From: Paragyromitra xinjiangensis
Taxonomy: Eukaryota > Ascomycota > Pezizomycetes > Pezizales > Discinaceae
Assembly: GCA_038503065.1 (NCBI GenBank)
Contig: JBCAMK010000004.1
Span: forward strand, 2,059,001-2,123,000
Length of the DNA: 64,000 nucleotides
Reading direction: 5' to 3'
Made by a program: the position numbers and the translations under genes. Within the stretch, counting starts at the first letter, position 1. Every line of letters starts with the position of its first letter. Shown here one piece after another: positions 60,179-64,000 of this stretch. The notes under the pieces are model-generated. The model made no database searches. It was not told the DNA's origin and saw nothing but the letters and a program-made list of their open reading frames with translations.

Positions 60179-61840
60179 TCACCTAAACTTAGAGAAACAA
60201 AGACTGGCGTTGGTGCCTCCAAACCCAAAACTATTCGATATTGCTGTATTTACTTCCCTCTCCTGCGCCTGCTTAGGGACATAGTTGCAGTTAAACTCCT
60301 CGGCTGGATCACCTGGATTATCCAGGTTGATAGTCGGCGGTAGAATATTCTGCTCACATCAGTTCTTGTGTCTTCGTATTTCTAACACTAGGAAAAGTGT
60401 AGTGGTAATGAACCAACCTCATGCACAGCCTTAATAGCAAAAATTGCCTCTACCGCTCCCGCAGCACCAAGCAAATGACCAATCGCGCCCTTTGAGCTAG
60501 ATATATTCACTTCACCCGGGCTACCCTTCCCATCACTCCCTAACATCAACGTTTTGATAGCTTTGTTCTCCGCGGCATCTCCTAACGCTGTAGATGTGGC
60601 ATGTGCATTCACGTAATCCACCTCTCTTGGCTTCAAACCTGCATGCATTAAACTCCGCTTCATCGCCAGGAATGCTCCCGAGCCGGTTTCAGGAGGTGCG
60701 GTCATATGGTGTGCATCTGCGCTCAGTCCATACCCTCTCACCTCCGCATATATCCTTGCACCACGTTTCTTTGCATGTTCTAGTTCCTCTAGCACCAACA
60801 CGCCAGCTCCTTCCCCGATGACGAACCCACCGCGGTCTTTGTCAAACGGCCGAGATGAGAGATGCGGTGACTCGTTCCACGCTGTAGCAAGGGATTTGGC
60901 CCGCGCAAATCCAGCCATGGCGAGCGGGTGGATGCAGGATTCAGCACCCCCAGCCAACATAACGTCGGCGTCACCGAACATGATGAAGCGGGAGGCATCG
61001 CCAATTGCGTGTGCACCTGTTGTGCATGCTGTAGAGACGGCATGATTGGGGCCCTAGACTTGTTAGTGATGACAACTGGGCTGGTGGATTTGCGTCATAC
61101 CCGGAAACCGTGTTTCATACTGACGTGTCCGGCGGCGAGGTTTATGAGAAGTCGCGGAACGAATAAAGGTGGGACCTTCCTATAACCCTATTATTTCAAG
61201 AGAAAATACATATCAGCATGAGGTTCCATGTTTACATCAAAGATAATTCTCGAGACTCACACCTTTCGAGTAGTTGATGGAGGTCTGGTAAACGTCATCA
61301 AGGCTACCTATGCCGGAGCCTATGCAAACACCCTACTCACTTCATCAGCCCTTCATCTCCAAGCTCTCCCGAAAAAGTTTCCATACCGTTCTTTCCTGCT
61401 CTTCATCGTTCCCCAGTTTCCACCCTGCATCTTTCAGTGCTTCCTCCGACGCTGCAACTGCATATTGCGAAAATAGTGCCATCTTTCGAGCATCCTGTCC
61501 TCACTCCTATTAGTTTCCATTACCCAGCATCTATTCCCCCACCAAAGCGTAGTAATACCCCAGCCGCAAGCCATTCCGCCTGATTCCACCCACCCTCTGC
61601 AACATCACCAATAGGTACCAATGCCGCAACCTGGCTTGGGATTTCGTTGAATTCTGGCGAACGGTCTTTCAGCGAGACGACACCGCAGTGGCCGTCTATG
61701 AGACGGCGCCATGATCGTGCGGCACCTGTTTTTGGTGCATTGAGTTAATTGATTGCATTCCCCGGGAGAACTGTGGGTTTAAGCTTACCGACTCCTAAAG
61801 GCGTGACTGCTCCAAGACCTGTTACTACTACTCGTCTCAT
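60179..61840 (-). CDS. cem1: Mitochondrial beta-ketoacyl-ACP synthase (Cem1)
   Basis: Condensing enzyme (KAS II type) of mitochondrial type II fatty-acid synthesis, elongating acyl-ACP towards the lipoate precursor. Exons in transcript order are 61840-61789, 61725-61559, 61494-61387, 61332-61261, 61187-61101, 61053-60418 and 60349-60179 (430 residues; yeast Cem1 442). Motifs: [16 protein letters not shown] start, [16 protein letters not shown], nucleophile Cys in [17 protein letters not shown], catalytic His in [11 protein letters not shown] and in [16 protein letters not shown], and the closing [15 protein letters not shown]. No presequence precedes the fold; a TGA lies in frame just upstream of the ATG. 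Confidence 0.94.
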
Positions 61841-62137
61841 GCTTCAATTCTTTGAGGATTGTTATTGCTGAGTTTTAAATTCCGGGTTGGCTAATGGCAT
61901 TATCGCAAACCTTACGGACCGAGGTTACTAAACTCTAACCTCAGAGTGCTCTACATATAACCCTAACCCTGATACTACGATTCCCGGGAATGTGGTTCAT
62001 TTTCTCTAATCATATTCAAACGCTTGATTACATACTCTTATTTCCCGCATCACAAATATTTTCTATATCTCCCGCTTCCGGGTATTGGTTTTGTTTAATG
62101 ATACGCTAATAACCACTTTTTGTCCTTAAACCACGTA
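61841..62137. promoter_or_regulatory. CEM1 promoter with telomere-like motif
   Basis: 297 bases between the CEM1 start and the twinfilin 3' end, both on the minus strand. AACCCTAACCCT at 61959-61970, about 120 bp upstream of the CEM1 ATG, is a telobox/Tbf1-like sequence. Confidence 0.5.
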
Positions 62138-63428
62138 CTAACGCCTTCCAGGCCTCTTCGGTCTTGAGAAGGCTGCCTTCGCCTCTACTTTTGGATGGAA
62201 CTCTTCGAGGAGTTGAGCCTCGCCAATTTCAGTAGCGGATGCAGCTTCCAGCTAGATGACAATTGCATATAAGCTACCATGCTAAAAGGTGCTATCGATT
62301 GGGGGATATATGGAATGCTTACCTTTTTCTCGATTTTGAGGGCAGCATCACCCTCAGCTGCTGTGACGACACTGGAACGACAGGAAGCATAGAGCATTTT
62401 CTCGCGAATCTTACTAGAGGTAGGACAGGTGTATATGAATACTATGGATTTGTCAGAAAAGCTCCCACTGGGAGAATATAGGTGGGAAGATACCAATTGG
62501 AGACTCTTGTGAACCTTCCCAGGTATCTGCAGCTATCCGTCAACAGTCATCTTTGGAGATCATTCGAGTGATAACCTACGATTAAACCGGAAAAACGAGT
62601 ACCGTGGTGCATCATCAGGAATAACCTTAGTAAAATCCCCGATCGCCGAAGAACTCGCATTCGCTAGTTCAATTGTCTCCCTCTCAGTATTGATGGCCAA
62701 TTGCACTAGCGTGATAAACCCTCCCGACGTCAAATTACTCAACGCTTCAATCGCTTCTTGGCTCACAGGAAACTTAATCCCACTGCTTACGTGGCTCTTC
62801 CTCGACGAAGTGCCTGTGCTCGCCTCAAACTCGGCTTCTCTCACTAGCTGCATCGTCTGCTCTTCCTCTGTCAATGGCGCCGGCCTACACTAATTAGCCC
62901 CTCCTGTACATTCTCTCGATCTTAAAAAATCCATACTTCGCTTCATGCATATCATGTCTTCGGAAGCCTTCCGGCGTCAACTCCTCCTTTGTAGTAGCAA
63001 AAATACTCTCCTCAAACTTCTCGGTGCCTAGCTCACGTAGAAGTGTGTTTCTGGTAGATGCAAACAGCATTTTCTGCCTGACATTGGCTGTGTCAGGGAC
63101 ATAGGCAATTGCAACGAATGGAGCCAGGTCGGATTCGCGCCGGCGAAGGATTATATATGCGGCCTCATTGTCTTTTAGGAGGGTGTCCAACTGGTGCAGA
63201 TCCTCTTCAAATGTGCCATTCAAAGGAAGAGTTTGGCGCGGGACAAGGGCTTCTTTTTCAATGCTCACGATGAGGCCGCGAAGGGAGGAGCTGTTGACAA
63301 CTTGTTGAAAGGCTGCCAGGAGCTCGACGGAAGCTGAACATAGGAATCGAGATTTTAGCTTCGACTTGAGGAGTAGTGAATTTAAACAATTGATTTCAGG
63401 GAGGCTTACCAGTGATTCCGGACTGCAT
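62138..63428 (-). CDS. twf1: Twinfilin
   Basis: Actin monomer-sequestering and barbed-end regulatory protein with two ADF-homology domains, acting in the cytoplasm and at cortical patches. Exons in transcript order are 63428-63410, 63333-62937, 62884-62580, 62526-62494, 62441-62323 and 62251-62138 (328 residues). It begins MQSGITASVELLAAFQQVV. Domain 1 has FVAIAYVPDTANVRQKMLFA and TKEELTPEGF. Domain 2 has PRYSFFRFNHTWEGSQESP, IVFIYTCPTSSKIREKMLYA and TAAEGDAALKIEKK. The tail EEFHPKVEAKAAFSRPKRPG is typical. Exon 4 is only 33 nt and is needed for frame and for the conserved domain-2 loop. Exon 1 is 19 nt. Confidence 0.94.
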
Positions 63429-64000
63429 TATAAGAAAGTGACCAAAAGACTGATGGTAAAAATAATAATGACAATGCTCCCCGTGAGGTAGAGCTGTCGA
63501 TACCAAGCTGATGATACCCAAACACAATACTGTCCTTACGGTGCTGGCGCGGGGCCGCTAAAGGCTTGGCTACCATACCCCTCCACAGAATGAACTCATC
63601 ACGTGTTCCTCGTTCATTACATGCGCGTTAAAGACGGACCTACAAATCCCTAAGTCAACCTCAATTTGGAGGAAATGGAAGTTTATTAACCATCTGGGCC
63701 ACATAGATTTTTCCCACATCGGGTTCTGAACTATTCAGTCAATAGTGCTGTAGGTGAATTGGTGATCTGTTGATTCTGTTGTATTGCGTCTTTCTCGCGA
63801 GATTGGGTATCTAGCCGAGTTGAAAAGCTTCTATCTCACCAGAGGAGTGCGTGCGTATAGATACGAGATCTAAAACCGGTAGGTGCATTGTAAAACTTGC
63901 CCTATTGCCGTGGTACCACCTGGTGGTAAGCCCACCAGGCTAGAGTTGTCCAATTTCAGCGTGTTTTGATCATCGTCTCACAACCCTTCCACCTGTCTGT
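63429..64000. other. Twinfilin promoter to window end
   Basis: No gene, repeat or RNA is visible. A short CACCTGGTGG..CCACCAGG inverted stretch is near 63917-63938. Confidence 0.5.

Noticed and set aside
62895..62936. 25-nt intron at 62886-62910 in twinfilin
   Set aside because: Too short for a spliceosomal intron; the 52-nt intron starting at 62936 keeps frame and gives a family-like join.
63928..63938. Short CCACC/GGTGG inverted stretch near the window end
   Set aside because: Too short and common to distinguish from chance.
1..64000. CRISPR arrays, bacterial-type operons, phage or biosynthetic clusters
   Set aside because: No regularly spaced repeats, Shine-Dalgarno-type gene strings, integrases or synthase genes are visible; the DNA is eukaryotic throughout.

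Overview
The window is nuclear DNA of a filamentous ascomycete (Pezizomycotina). Evidence: genes interrupted by many 45-120 nt introns with GT..AG ends and CTAAC/CTGAT-like branch sites, fungal-type Bud4, Pex26, Mrh4, Sgf73 and Mzt1, and a DUF4238 gene of the kind common in these fungi. A pezizomycete is possible but cannot be fixed from the sequence. I rebuilt exon structures by hand, and every junction in the accepted models keeps the reading frame.

Layout. 1-7.5 kb is gene-poor and worn, with unidentified reading-frame relics and a short internal TTAGGG array. Then come: BEM2-like RasGEF/RhoGAP (+, 7499-13413); NHP10-like HMG protein (+, 14137-15254); V-ATPase subunit H (+, 15666-17295); a 2.2 kb relic-bearing gap; an LMBD1-family membrane protein (-, 19507-21519) sharing a promoter with RPS27 (+, 21988-22482); mitochondrial DEAD-box helicase MRH4 (-, 23751-25682) divergent from BUD4 (+, 26522-31223); RNase P/MRP subunit POP3 (-, 31819-32734) divergent from a 2563-residue USP-class deubiquitinase with 20 exons (+, 33752-42535); PKA catalytic subunit (-, 43564-45243); a 2.8 kb gap; an NFKBIL1-like protein (-, 48072-49250) divergent from a DUF4238 protein (+, 49602-51411); a PARN-like deadenylase (-, 52312-54003) divergent from PEX26 (+, 55102-56548); SGF73 (+, 57383-58931); the small gamma-tubulin factor MZT1 (-, 59429-59874); mitochondrial beta-ketoacyl-ACP synthase CEM1 (-, 60179-61840); and twinfilin (-, 62138-63428).

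The genes are mostly single-copy housekeeping functions: polarity and septation (BEM2, BUD4, twinfilin, MZT1, PKA), chromatin (NHP10, SGF73), RNA metabolism (POP3, PARN-like, MRH4, NFKBIL1-like, RPS27) and organelles (V-ATPase H, LMBD1, PEX26, CEM1). No biosynthetic cluster, operon-like system or CRISPR array is present.

The most unusual signal is a roughly 144 bp near-perfect palindrome just downstream of the DUF4238 gene (51556-51699). All eight base substitutions between its arms become G-U pairs in a plus-strand transcript, the direction in which DUF4238 is transcribed. Other items of note are an RFX-type X-box upstream of BUD4, Tbf1/telobox-like sites near several start codons, a GC-AG intron in the deubiquitinase, tandem NAGNAG acceptors, a 33-nt exon in twinfilin, and unidentified gene relics near 3 kb and 18 kb.
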